From Euonymus europaeus (Eukaryota; Streptophyta; Magnoliopsida; Celastrales; Celastraceae): a stretch of 64,000 nucleotides of DNA. Below the pieces are notes generated by a model. That model did no database searches, was not told where the DNA came from, and saw only the letters and a list, made by a program, of their open reading frames with translations. The stretch covers positions 8,206,501 to 8,270,500 of the forward strand of contig OY756967.1 of assembly GCA_963580455.1 (NCBI GenBank). Reading direction: 5' to 3'. Position 1 is the stretch's first letter. Every line of letters begins with the position of its first letter. The position numbers and the translations under genes were made by a program. Shown here piece after piece: positions 11,141 through 22,544 of this stretch.

Positions 11141-12753
11141 TGATTGGGATGATATTTTGCATATTTTTGTGGAATTTTGAAAGTAAAACGTTGAGTTTCA
11201 ATGCTTAAATATCACATTTTAGGTTTGAGTTGCCGAAATCCATGTTAATGAGCCAATGCATAATTCAACACTTTGACATAGTCATTTTAAGTGTTTCTAG
11301 TGGTTCAAGTTGGTTTGGTAGCTTAGAGATAGGAAATCCAAGTTTTGGGCATAATGGTTGAAGTTGTGGAAATGCTATCTCTTAAGCATTTGAGTTTTAA
11401 TATGCCGAATTTTGTTCTATCAACCTAAAAATGGTTTTGACACTTGTTTAAGTATGTTTCAGTCATTTATGACTTGTTTGAATGATTTTTGTAGGCTTCG
11501 GATTGATCGGGATTGAATATGGAAGAAAATGCATAAAAGGAGCTGCAAAAATGAAGTTTACTGTCAACCGTCCGGACGCGTATCAGAAGCCGTCCGGACG
11601 GACAAAGAAGAAAGGCGGACAGTGGCATTTTCTGGCATATCCGTCCGGACGGTACTGTTCACCGTCCGGACGGTTGAAGAAGAAAGCCGGACAGTGCTGT
11701 TTTCAAGCATATCTGTCCGGACAGCACTGCGCAATAATTTTCGGGTCAACTTTTGAAGGTGCAAATGATCGAATTTGAAGAAACTTTCTTCTACAAAGTT
11801 GAAGTAGACATCCAGATCTTTCCAACGAGTGCTCATACGCATAAATCCATTGAGAATTGAAGTCTGTGGAATTAATACAAGATACTGCCTTGAACAGTTC
11901 CAATAATTTCGGGTTTTATGATTTTTACTCAATTCTTGAAGGGGCAAACTTGTCTAATTACTTTATTTGACCAATGGGACTTATTTGTAATAGGTTAGGA
12001 TGGTCTTTTAACATAGGTATGAGGGTTTTATGGGTTTGGAGACCCCATTCTTTAACAACTCTCATTTTGGCCGAAAATTACATTCTTTCTTAGGTTTTTC
12101 ATTCTCTTGCCTTGTTCTTCATTCTGGTTCTTTGTTGGAGTTCGAAAATCACATTCAAGAAGATTGCTAGGTGTTTTGGAGACCCAACCAACTAGAAGAA
12201 GAAGTTTTTCCTCCTTGTAGAGCTTGAGAAGAGCCCAAGTTGGATTAGCTTCAACCTCTCTTTGTAGATTGGAAGGCCACTTTGCCTCAACATTCGATAT
12301 TGGATTTGACTTCTAAACTCTCTTTGCTTATTGTTTTTGCATTTTATTTATCGCATTTCGATTCATAGTTCTTAGTTCAATCTTCTTGTGTTTTGTTATT
12401 CCGATTTAGCTTCCGCTTTAACGATATATGCCATGTTTAGTTGTGTTGATTTTGATTTCAATTTTCTGCAGTAGCTTAGTCTCCATTTCCATTTCCATTT
12501 CATATATTGCATATTAGGGTTTAGTCCATCAATCACCCAAAGAGGAAAACCGAATCTAACCAATGGTTAGTGCAATTTTGCCATCACTTGCATTGTGAAT
12601 ACCATATTTAATTAAGTAATTAGGTTAATAATCCATAGACCCAAGCCGAAACCAAAAGTCTTTGTGAGACGATTTGGGATTCACTCCTATTATTACTTTG
12701 ACAATCCTACACTTGGAAAAGCGTTAATCCACTTACCTATTTTGGGCGAGTCA
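11141..12753 (+). repeat. Solo LTR of an unassigned family, 1613 bp
   Basis: It is TGATTGGG...GCGAGTCA, bounded by CTTGT at 11136-11140 and 12754-12758. The empty site is seen in the second Sirevirus copy at 21194-21198. No primer-binding site, polypurine tract or internal region is attached. The last 120 bp (GGATTCACTCC, then ACTTGG and GCG) resemble the 3' ends of the Athila LTRs, so an Athila-like origin is my inference. It carries a cluster of CpG-rich palindromes at 11568-11724. Confidence 0.9.
11568..11724 (+). repeat. Cluster of CCGTCCGGACGG palindromes in solo LTR
   Basis: Perfect 12-bp palindromes CCGTCCGGACGG occur at 11590-11601, 11641-11652 and 11662-11673. A variant, CTGTCCGGACAG, is at 11713-11724 and a partial one starts at 11568. 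Spacings alternate at about 21 and 51 bp, so the unit is about 73 bp. GCGGACAGTG-like half sites lie between them. The surrounding LTR is AT-rich. Confidence 0.85.
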
Positions 12754-14720
12754 CTTGTCATCAAATAGGCCACCTTTCTTTGATGGGAAGGATTATGGTT
12801 TTTGGAAGAATAGGATGAGGATTTTCCTTAGGAGTATGGATATGGCCTTATGGAGAGTTATAGAGAATGAACCATTCATTCCTACTAAGAAAGAGGGAGA
12901 TAAGGAAGTTCCTAAGGATGAGAGTGAGTATAGTGAGAGTGATGACAAGAAGGTGAGCTTAAATGAAAAAGCAATTAACTTGTTACATATTGCATTAGCT
13001 AGGGGTGAGTATGATCATATTAGTGCATGCACTAGTGCTCAAGAGATTTGGAAAATGTTAGAATTAAAGCATGAACGAACTAGTCAAGTTAAAGATTGCA
13101 AAATTAACATGTTAGTGCAAAAATATGAATTGTTCAAAATGCTTGAAGGTGAATGCATTAGTGACATGTTTAATAGGTTGACATGCATATGCAATGATTT
13201 GAATGCTCTTGGAAAACCTTACCCTATGCATGACAAGGTACAAAAAGTTCTAAGGAGCTTACCTAGAAATTGGAGTGAGAAGGTTACCGCCATCGAGGAG
13301 GCCAAAGACTTGAGGACTTTGAAGTTGGACGAGCTCATTGGGAGTTTGATGACTCATGAGATAAAATTGTTGAATAGAGTGGATGAAGAGCCTCAAAGGA
13401 AGAAGGGCATTGCCCTAGCCGTGACTACTAAACCTAAAGGGGCCATGGCTTCTAAGGTGAAGGATGAAGAGAACTCTTCAAGTAGTGAGAGTGATGAGGA
13501 TAGTGATGATGAGATGGCAATGATGTTGAAGAACTTCAAGAAGTTTGTGAAGAACAAAAGAGGAGGATTCAAGAATAGAAAGTTCAAGGGAAAGGAGAAG
13601 GAAAGAGAGAAGCCATCTTGCTTTAATTGTGGCAAGGTTGGCCACTTCCAAGCCGAATGCCCCAAAGCATCCAAGAAATATCACAAGGGAAAAGGGAAAG
13701 AGAAAAAGAAGGCATGAAAGCAACATGGATGATTCATCATCAAGCTCATCAAGTGAGGATGAGATGAAGCATAAGGCACACTTTTGTCTTATGGCAAAAG
13801 AGGAGAAAATTGACTCATCCTCTCAAGATGAAATGGTAAAAGATTCTACTCCTTTAACCTATGATGAATTATATTCCAATTATGATGATTTATGTGATTC
13901 TCATGGTATGTTGCTTAGAAAGTGCAAACAACTTAAGAAAGAAAATGCTAGACTTATGAAAAATGATGAAATGCATGTTAGTGAACTTGAGGAGTTGAAT
14001 GCCAAGTATGTTGCTATATGTGCTAAAAATGATGATATGATACTTGAGCATGATGTTTTGATTGATGAGAATAAGTGTTTAAAACAAAAATCTGTTATGC
14101 TTGATGAGAATGCTTGTATGGCTGAAAATTCAAATGTAAATATGCATGATTATGATCATCTTAAAGCTAGAGTGCTTGAGTTAGAAGAAGAATTAGTTAC
14201 ATGGAATGAACATGAGTGTGTAATGCTTTCCAATGCTACTTCTTTGCAACATGAGCTTGATATAATAAAAGAAAAGAATAGATTTCTAGAAACTCAATTA
14301 TCTAAATTTGCCATGAGTTCCTTGAAATTGGATGAAATGTTGGCCTCTCAAAGGCATTATTTAGATAGGAGTGGACTTGGTTATGATGCTATGACTCTTG
14401 ATGGTTCTAAATGTGAAAATGAAGAATCGGTTAAGCTTGTAAGACCTAAAGGAGACTTGACTAAAACTTCAAGGACTATACAAGGCTCGGCCAAGGCTTC
14501 AAAAGCCAAGGCCAAAGGTGCTCACTCCTTGGGTGGTGCATCTTCATCTAGGGCCACACACCCTAGAGTGAGGAAAGTGAGTTTGAAAAAGGTTTGGGTG
14601 CCAAAGTGCTTGAAATATGATGAAAAAATTGAATATGCAAGTGTTGTGCTAAAATTAAATGTCTATGCTATTGTATCTAACCCTCAAGGATCCAAAGTTT
14701 GGATACCTAAGGTCTTTTGA
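12754..14720 (+). pseudogene. gag: Sirevirus gag, main part (copy 1), one frameshift
   Basis: The gag domain (FFDGKDYGFWKNRMR onwards) runs from 12759 to about 13380. An acidic linker follows, then the knuckle CFNCGKVGHFQAEC (CX2CX4HX4C) at 13618-13659. A frame break near 13715-13735 moves reading from the frame ending at 13717 to the one open to 14720. That second frame encodes a Ser/Asp-rich stretch and a long Leu/Glu/Asn-rich region likely to form coiled coils (about 13900-14340), as in Sirevirus gag. It ends VWIPKVF. With the solo LTR insertion this gag cannot be made whole. Confidence 0.87.
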
Positions 14721-14773
14721 ATTCATATGGTTAGGTATGCTTCAAGTCTTCATCCAATCCATGCCAATGGTAC

Positions 14774-17700
14774 TTGGATAGTGGATGCTCAAGGCATATG
14801 AGTGGAGATCGAACCTTATTTACTTCATTCAAGGAAAAGAAGAATGGTGGTTATGTGACTTTTGGAGACAATTCTAAGGGAAAGATTCTAGGCATAGGAT
14901 CGGTTGGTAAGGGTTCCTTTTCTCTAAATGATTGTCTTTTGGTTGAAAGGTTACAATTTAATTTGCTTAGCATTAGTCAATTAGCGGATAAAGGATATGA
15001 TTCACATTTTAAGAAAGGTAAATGTTGTATTGTAGATGAGCATGATAATATCATTACATCCGGTGTTAGAATAGGTCATATGTATGCACTTGACTTAAAT
15101 ATGATGAATGATAATATGACATGTTTGATTTCTTCTAATGATGATATGTTGTATTGGCATAGAAGATTGGGTCATGTAGGTGTTTCTACTTTGAGAAAGC
15201 TTAGTTCAAAAGAATTAGTTAGAGGCTTACCCAAGTTGAAGTTTGGTGATTCCATTATATGTGAACATTGCATTAGAGGTAAGCAAATGAAGGAGTCTTT
15301 TAAATCAAAAAATGTTGTTTCTACTTCTAGGCCACTTCAACTATTGCATATTGATTTGTTTGGTCCTAGTAGGACAAAGAGTTTAGGTGGCAAGTATTAT
15401 GCATTTGTTATTGTTGATGATTATTCAAGATTTACTTGGTGTTTGTTTTTAGCTCATAAAAGTGATGCATTACATGAGTTTAAATCTTTCATTAAAAGAG
15501 TGCAAAATGAGCATGAATTGCATGTTTCCAAAATTAGGAGTGACCATGGAGGTGAATTTGAAAACTATGGATTTGATGCTTTATGTGGTTCTTATGGTAT
15601 TACACATAATTTTAGTGCACCTAGAACACCACAACAAAATGGAGTTGTTGAAAGGAAAAATAGAACATTACAAGAGTTAGGTAGAACCATGATGCTTGAA
15701 TATGCCTTACCTAAATACTTTTGGGCCGAAGCTATAAATAATGCATGTTATGTCTCTAATAGGTTGTCTATTAGAAAGATTTTGAAAAAGACTCCATATG
15801 AGCTTTTGTATGCTAGGAAGCCTAAAGTTGACTATTTTAGAGTGTTTGGTTGTAAATGTTATATTTTGAATACAAAAGACAATCTTGATAAGTTTGATGC
15901 TAAGAGTGAAATTGGTATATTTCTTGGTTATTCTACTCATTCTAGAGCTTATAGAGTTTTTAATGATAAGTCTAAGGTTGTGGAAGAAAGTGTGCATATT
16001 AAATTCGATGATATGTTTTCACTTGATCCAAATGTGCTTGTAGAAGAAGAAATTTCAGGTTTTGAAGGGCTAGATCATCCAAAGAGTTCACACTCTATTG
16101 GTGGTCATGATTTACAAATAAAAGAGGATGATGATTTATTGGTGGGAAGCTTGAAGGAGATGAAAATCTCAAATGATGCTACATCAAATCAAGAAAATCA
16201 AGTGGAACCTATGTCTAATAATGAAGATCATGATGAACATGGTAATGATATACAATCGGGCAGCTCTAATAATCAAGGAAATAGGCTTCAAAAGAAGGAC
16301 AAGCACATGCATCCTAAAGATCTTATCATTGGAGACTTCTCAAAAGGCATTCAAACAAGATCAAGATTGAATTCGACGGTCAACTCTCATCCTTTAAATC
16401 TTTATGCTATGATATCTATGATAGAACCTAAGAATGTAAAAGATGCTTTAATTGATGAAGATTGGATTTTTGCTATGCAAGAAGAACTTGAACAATTTGA
16501 AAGAAGCAAGGTTTGGACACTTGTTCCAAAACCTAGAGACCACACCATTATTGGAACCAAATGGGTGTTTAGAAATAAGATGAATGAGAATGGTGAAGTG
16601 ACTAGGAATAAGGCTAGGCTAGTAGCTCAAGGTTATTGTCAAGAAGAGGGTATAGATTATGAAGAAACCTTTGCACCGGTTGCAAGGTTGGAGGCCATTA
16701 GACTTTTATTAGCTTTTGCATGCTATAAGGGTTTTAAACTTTTTCAAATGGATGTTAAGAGTGCTTTCTTGAATGGTGTGATAAATGAGGAAGTGTATGT
16801 TAAACAACCTCCGGGTTTTGAATCTAAAGAATACCCTAATCATGTTTATAAATTAGACAAGACATTGTATGGCTTAAAGCAAGCACCTAGGGCATGGTAT
16901 GAGAGACTTAGTAAATTCTTGTTAGAAAATGATTTTTCTTGTGATAGTATTGATAATACTTTGTTTACTAAATGCAAAGGTGATGACTTGTTGATTGTGC
17001 AAATATATGTGGATGACATTATATTTGGTGCTACTTTGGAATCAATGTGTGATGAATTTGCTATGTGCATGAAAAGTGAATTTGAAATGTCTATGATGGG
17101 TGAGTTGACATATTTTCTAGGATTGCAAATTAGACAAACATTGCATGGCATTCATATAAGTCAAACTAAATACACTTATGACTTGCTTAAAAGGTTTGGG
17201 ATGGACTTGTCTAAAGGATGTTCTACACCAATGGGGGTGTCATCCAAATTGGAAGCCGACCTTAAAAGCAAAGAAGTGGATCAAAAGATGTATAGGTCTA
17301 TGATTGGAAGTTTACTTTATTTGACCGCATCTAGGCCGGATATCATGTTTAGTGTGTGTATGTGTGCTAGATATCAATCTAATCCTAAAGAATCACATTT
17401 ATTGGCCGTTAAGAGGATATTGAGATACTTGAAAGATACACCAACCTTAGGGTTATGGTATGATAGAAAATCCTCATTTGACTTGCATGCTTTTAGTGAT
17501 GCCGATTATGGAGGTTGTAGAATTGATAGGAAAAGTACAAGTGGTACATGTCAATACTTAGGGAACATGCTTATATCTTGGTTTTCAAAGAAACAAACTT
17601 GTGTTGCCTTAAGTACAATCGAAGCCGAGTACATGGCCATAGGTAGTTGTGTTGCACAAATTCTATGGATTAAACAACAATTGATTGATTTTAATATGTC

Positions 17701-17950
17701 ATTTGATAACACACTTATTCAATGTGACAACATTAGTGCAATCCATTTATCTAAGAATCTGGTTCATCATGGAAAAGCCAAACACATTGAGATTAGACAT
17801 CATTTTATAAGAGATTATGTAGCTAAAGGAAACATTGTGCTTGAACATGTTGAAGGAGAACACAATATTGCCGATTTGTTTACAAAACCATTAGCTAAAG
17901 ATAGGTATATAAAATTAAGAGATGCATTAGGATTGATTAATGCACCTTGA
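14774..17950 (+). CDS. pol: Sirevirus pol: protease, integrase, RT, RNase H (full length)
   Basis: This is an uninterrupted 1058-codon copia pol in the order protease, integrase, RT, RNase H. The protease motif DSGCSRHM is at the very start, so the N-terminal border lies further upstream in the gag-pol junction. The integrase zinc site (HRRLGH...CEHC) is at about residues 128-170. The catalytic residues are in [14 protein letters not shown] and [10 protein letters not shown] has YVDD at residues 745-748. RNase H shows [15 protein letters not shown] and CDNISA. It ends at TGA 17948-17950. The first codon is TTG, and the frame differs from gag, so expression would need recoding or is already impaired. 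The second copy (31740-32723 plus 54294-56486) differs at only about 10 residues. Confidence 0.93.
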   Translation: MDSGCSRHMSGDRTLFTSFKEKKNGGYVTFGDNSKGKILGIGSVGKGSFSLNDCLLVERLQFNLLSISQLADKGYDSHFKKGKCCIVDEHDNIITSGVRIGHMYALDLNMMNDNMTCLISSNDDMLYWHRRLGHVGVSTLRKLSSKELVRGLPKLKFGDSIICEHCIRGKQMKESFKSKNVVSTSRPLQLLHIDLFGPSRTKSLGGKYYAFVIVDDYSRFTWCLFLAHKSDALHEFKSFIKRVQNEHELHVSKIRSDHGGEFENYGFDALCGSYGITHNFSAPRTPQQNGVVERKNRTLQELGRTMMLEYALPKYFWAEAINNACYVSNRLSIRKILKKTPYELLYARKPKVDYFRVFGCKCYILNTKDNLDKFDAKSEIGIFLGYSTHSRAYRVFNDKSKVVEESVHIKFDDMFSLDPNVLVEEEISGFEGLDHPKSSHSIGGHDLQIKEDDDLLVGSLKEMKISNDATSNQENQVEPMSNNEDHDEHGNDIQSGSSNNQGNRLQKKDKHMHPKDLIIGDFSKGIQTRSRLNSTVNSHPLNLYAMISMIEPKNVKDALIDEDWIFAMQEELEQFERSKVWTLVPKPRDHTIIGTKWVFRNKMNENGEVTRNKARLVAQGYCQEEGIDYEETFAPVARLEAIRLLLAFACYKGFKLFQMDVKSAFLNGVINEEVYVKQPPGFESKEYPNHVYKLDKTLYGLKQAPRAWYERLSKFLLENDFSCDSIDNTLFTKCKGDDLLIVQIYVDDIIFGATLESMCDEFAMCMKSEFEMSMMGELTYFLGLQIRQTLHGIHISQTKYTYDLLKRFGMDLSKGCSTPMGVSSKLEADLKSKEVDQKMYRSMIGSLLYLTASRPDIMFSVCMCARYQSNPKESHLLAVKRILRYLKDTPTLGLWYDRKSSFDLHAFSDADYGGCRIDRKSTSGTCQYLGNMLISWFSKKQTCVALSTIEAEYMAIGSCVAQILWIKQQLIDFNMSFDNTLIQCDNISAIHLSKNLVHHGKAKHIEIRHHFIRDYVAKGNIVLEHVEGEHNIADLFTKPLAKDRYIKLRDALGLINAP

Positions 17951-18601
17951 ACTCGTGGTCTTTACTTAATTGTATGTGACACATCTCAATTGGTTATATA
18001 TACTTATTTGAATGAGATGCACATGTGTAGGGGGAGTTCCCAAATAAAGTCTTATGTGTTTGATGTGATTCCTTGCTTAAATGATGATCCATGATTGCTT
18101 CCATGTTATTGGTATTCTTTGCTAGCATATATGAGCTTGAAAACATATTTGATTTTTAATTGGTATTTTGAATGATTTTCAAGCTATGCATTCAATGTTG
18201 TTACATGGCTTAGGAAGCACTAGTTGATGCACTTCATTGAGTTAAACCATTCATTGTTTTTGAAGTTGCATTACCCCTATTTCCTCACCTTTTTGAATTC
18301 TTACAAAAAGGGGGAGAGATAATTGATGAAAAAGTGCATATGATTTGATTAAAAATGCATATTAGTTGCACAACTTAAAGGGAAGTGAGCTTGCCATGTT
18401 AAGGGAGAGTAGGAAGCTTAAAGTGAGGGGGAGCATAATAAGATTTTGAAAATCTGAAAATGTATCTCAAAATTTCATTTGATTTCAACATCGAGATACA
18501 ATTTTGCTCACTATATGCATGAGGTTTGGTATCCAAATTATATTGATATCAAATAGCTCTTTTACATCATGTAGTTTTGTAATCATCAAAAAGGGGGAGA
18601 T
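17951..18601 (+). other. Sirevirus 3' region with four polypurine tracts, copy 1
   Basis: This is noncoding. GGGGGAG-containing purine tracts lie at 18029-18036, 18304-18318, 18424-18433 and 18588-18600. The last, AAAAAGGGGGAGA, abuts LTR 2 and is the functional one by position. Multiple tracts here are a known Sirevirus trait. I see no env-like ORF. Confidence 0.85.
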
Positions 18602-21096
18602 TGTTGGACCATAGATCCTACATTTGTGTTTTGATGCAAAAATACATATTGGACTATTTGATTGTGCTTAACTTTGGATGAATTTGGACAAATCATGAAA
18701 TGAATTATATCTACTGATTTAAGCTTTATTATATATCTTTGGAATCATGATTGATCATGTTTGATATAAATTGGATGAATCTGGACTGACTTATTTTTCG
18801 ATGCTAAAATCTGTCACAACATCACACTGCGCACACGTTGGTTGAACAGTCATAACTTATTCATATGAGCTCTGATTGACTTGATTCTTATTCTGAAAAT
18901 TATTTAAGACACTCTGGAATTTTTCATTGTCAAATAGTGTCAGGTCAATTTTAAGTTTATCAGGTTCAATTTGTCAGTTGAAATTAATTCACTAGTGTAG
19001 TTGTGAAACTAGCCTAGTTGAGATTTGCATGATCAAATTGAATGACCAAATGACCTCAATTATAAGTGAAATTTTGTATGCACATCCTTATATAGATGAA
19101 TTGATTTATCATGTGCTTACTTGAATTTTATTGAGCTTATATCATATTGGTTAACCCAAGTGCAAGCATTGAAGCTCTTTGAGCTTACAAGCAAAATTGG
19201 AGTGTTCTATCACTCATTTCTTTTTAGTTACAAATCATACACTTATTTGGGACATTAATTGAGGATGTGAAATGGTCATGGAGTATTGACGTTTCAGTGT
19301 TTAGGCACTTAGAACCCGAAATCCCCTAGGAAACCCTATTTGGGAGAAATTGAGACTATGTGAGCTACATTGAAGGATTTATTTAGGAAATAGTCTAAGA
19401 CATATTTATTGAGAAACTTGACCAAATTTGGAGTGAAGAAGACTTAAATTGGTGCAACCCATTCTTATCCAAAATAGCCTAAATTCCTCAAATTGACCTT
19501 CCATGGGTTAGACTAAGTTGAATTAATGTTGGATGATTTATTTGGAGTAGGGGCTCGGTCATAACCCTTCTAGAAAGCCTTAGGAGCCTTTGGAGGGAGT
19601 TTGAGAAGCCTTGGATTCATTTGAAATCAAATAAAAAAGATTGGAGCCAAAACACTTGGAGGAAAATTGTCCACATCACCATGTACTATTATGTTCTTGT
19701 TTTCAAGTATTTTGGGGGGAATTTCGCGTGAGACTTGCAGGGGTTGTTTGGTTGAGTGTTGGAGCCTTTGTAAGCATGAAGAAGAGTTTAACAAGAAGCA
19801 CAAAAGATCCAAACAAACCTTGGAGCCAAGATTTGAAATTTGAATCAAAGGTTGACCAAAAGTCAATAACGGCTAGCCTTTCAATGGTGTTGATTGATTT
19901 CGTTTTTGAAGATGAAGGGCAGAGATTATAAGTTGATTGAGGGATGAGATTGAAGATTAACAAGATCCAATGGCCAAGATTAAATGGAGACAAATGAAGA
20001 GGAAAATCATGCTTCATTCCACACTTGGAAAACATATGTAAAAAAAATCACCAAGAGAGCTTTTGTTCTTGATTCTACAATTTTTGAGTGATCTTCTCTT
20101 GATCTTTTGATCATCATTTGCTGAGATTATTGTCATCATCTTTCCTTCATCAACCTCAAGCTAAGACACACTTTCAAGCCAAAATCATTAAGGTATTTCT
20201 TTGAGTGTTCTTGAGCTACTTTCCACAAAAGCTTCTCCTAAACTTATTTCCATCTTTGTGAGACTTTGTGTGAACTTTTGGTTGAGTGCAAGCCACGAAT
20301 TTGAGCCAAATTTATATCCTACCAGTGAGCTATACATTGAGAGATTAAATGTTCCTCATCAAAATAGCTTAGAGCTAATCTTGAGAGAACCAAAAACCAA
20401 ATCACTTGTAAAAGTCCCTTTTGAGGGCATTACCTTTGAGAGGTGTGTGAAAGTTTAAGGTTAGCATCAAACCTTGGTGGTGTACAAGTTTGGGGTGTGC
20501 TTGAAAACCCTAAGTTTGTGGTGAACTTGCAAAACCATTTATATCCTTTAGTGGATTTGGAAATCCTAAGCTTGAGGGCTTAGGTAGTGGATGTAGGTGT
20601 GAGCACCGAACCACTATATATCCTTGTGCACTCTATTTTTGATTTTCTTTCTTGTTTGGTGCTATTAGTGATTTGTGTGCCTTAGAAATTGATATTAGGG
20701 TGTTGCTTGCTGCCATTGCTTGTTGGGATATTGCTTGTGTTTGAACAACTTGTGATTAGTGGATTCTAGGTATACTTTTGATAGTTAATTTTCTGGAATA
20801 GCAATCTGTCCGTGCACTGTTCATATATCTAGACTTTGAATTTTGATCTGAATTTTTGATATAGTATTCATTAAGGTATTGTGATATTGCATACCAAATT
20901 TCGTTGCATTTGGACTAGAATTGCTAGGTCAAATAATATCTACTTGGTTGGGTGGCAGATTTGTACTATAAACACTGTTTTGATCATTTGTACGTTTTTA
21001 GATTGTGGTTTTTGTATTTGTGGTTTATACTTAGTTTTTGGAGACACAATTCAACCCCCCCCCCCCCCCACCTCTTGTGTTAGCCTAGTGATTTCA
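18602..21096 (+). repeat. Sirevirus LTR 2 (middle)
   Basis: TGTTGG...TTTCA, 2495 bp. It has a polypurine tract on its left and a primer-binding site on its right, so it serves as the 3' LTR of copy 1 and the 5' LTR of copy 2. There is no target duplication at either edge. It shares with LTR 3, against LTR 1, the variants TATGAGCTC, CTTATTCTG and GATCTGAAT. The C run near its end has 15 C (21055-21069). Confidence 0.92.
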
Positions 21097-21098
21097 AT

Positions 21099-21110
21099 TG
21101 GTATCGGAGG
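21099..21110 (+). promoter_or_regulatory. Sirevirus primer-binding site, copy 2
   Basis: TGGTATCGGAGG, identical to 11044-11055, two bases after the middle LTR. Its presence is direct evidence that a second full internal region starts here. Confidence 0.82.
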
Positions 21111-21152
21111 AGGTTAGCAAAGTAATAGAATTAACATTCTAGCTTAGATCAA

Positions 21153-21622
21153 ATGGCTTACACTAGTACTAGACCACATGATGGCGAGGGCTTGTCATCA
21201 AATAGGCCACCTTTCTTTGATGGGAAGGATTATGGTTTTTGGAAAAATAGGATGAGGATTTTCCTTAGGAGTATGGATATGGCCTTATGGAGAGTTATAG
21301 AGAATGAACCATTCATTCCTACTAAGAAAGAGGGAGATAAGGAAGTGCCTAAGATTGAGAGTGAGTATAGTGAGAGTGATGACAAGAAGGTGAGCTTAAA
21401 TGAAAAAGCAATTAACTTGTTACATATTGCATTAGCTAGGGGTGAGTATGATCATATTAGTGCATGCACTAGTGCTCAAGAGATTTGGAAAATGTTAGAA
21501 TTAAAGCATGAACGAACTAGTCAAGTTAAAGATTGTAAAATTAACATGTTAGTGCAAAAATATGAATTGTTCAAAATGCTTGAAGGTGAATGCATTAGTG
21601 ACATGTTTAATAGGTTGACATG
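21153..21622 (+). pseudogene. gag: Sirevirus gag N-terminus (copy 2), cut by Ogre/Tat-like element
   Basis: It starts with the true ATG (MAYTSTRPHDGEG) and reads through the uninterrupted junction that the solo LTR split in copy 1. It encodes about 156 gag residues, ending at GACATG, equivalent to 13185 in copy 1. Beyond this the open frame enters the LTR of the next element. Copy-1 positions 13186-14434, including the zinc knuckle, are absent from copy 2. Confidence 0.9.
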
Positions 21623-21862
21623 TGTAGTACCCTATTTTTGTCCGGAGAAATTTTCATAATAAAAATAAAATAAAAAATATTGAAGAAAAAGAAACAAAGA
21701 ATATTCCCAAATCTACCCAAGTTGGTCCAACTAGACCATGTATTAGCCTAATTGCCCACAAAAATACCAAGCCCATTTAGCTCACCAAAAACCCAAAGCC
21801 CAAATCAACCTACACAAAACCGAAGCCCACTTGTCGAAAAAACCCAAATCTAAGCCCAAATA

Positions 21863-21882
21863 CCCTAACCCTAACCCTAAAC
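21863..21882 (+). repeat. Telomere-like CCCTAA triplet in LTR
   Basis: Three tandem CCCTAA units ending CCCTAAAC lie in the U3 part of the LTR. The same block is in the 3' LTR at 30714-30733. It contains a telo-box-like AACCCTAAAC. Confidence 0.8.
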
Positions 21883-22186
21883 AAAAAATCAAAAATTCTA
21901 GAATGGGAGAAAGGGGGAGAGGCGCCGAAAGAGAGGGAAAGAAGAAGAAAGGGGTGGCCGACCTTCTAGAGAAGAAGGAGGCGCCGGAAGTGTGGAAGAC
22001 GGGGAGAGAGAGAGCTTAGACTTTATGAGCCGGTTTTGTTGATTTTTTGAGGGGGCTTGATTCGTTTTTGATTATAAAAGGGGGAAGAAAAAAGGAAAAG
22101 AGGAGAGGGGAGAGAAAGGCACCAACACCATAGATTCTCCCATTTCACCACCCCAAGCTTATGGTCAAGCTTTGCGCTAGGTTTTT

Positions 22187-22544
22187 CAATCAGTGATCTG
22201 GAAACGATCCATGGTCCGATCGAAGTGAAATTTGGACAGTAGTTTCACAACACCTGGAACTTCATTATGTACGGTGCGATTGTCGTTGGAGGACGTCTAT
22301 CTACCCCAGTTTCTGATAGAAAGTGACTGCAATTCTGGGGAGAAGAGACGCTGCGCACAGGTTTTGCAATCAACGATCGGGGAACGATCTGTGGTCCGAT
22401 CGAAGCGAAATTTGGACAGGACCTTAACAACACTTGTAGCTTTATTCTGATCGGAGAGATTGCCATTTGAAGGTGTCTATCTACCCCAGTTTCTGATAGA
22501 AAGTGACTGCAATTCTGGGGAGAAGAGACACTGCGCACAGGTTT
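22187..22544 (+). repeat. Two 179-bp tandem repeats in Ogre/Tat-like LTR
   Basis: Units 22187-22364 and 22365-22544 share CAATCA at the start, GGTCCGATCGAAG, GTCTATCTACCCCAG and GCGCACAGGTTTTG. A partial third unit starts at 22545. They lie downstream of the TATA box, so they are probably transcribed leader sequence. Confidence 0.85.

Noticed and set aside
12755..12757. TTG at 12755 as the Sirevirus gag start
   Set aside because: The true ATG is at 11099 (copy 1) and 21153 (copy 2). 12755 lies within the target duplication after the solo LTR.
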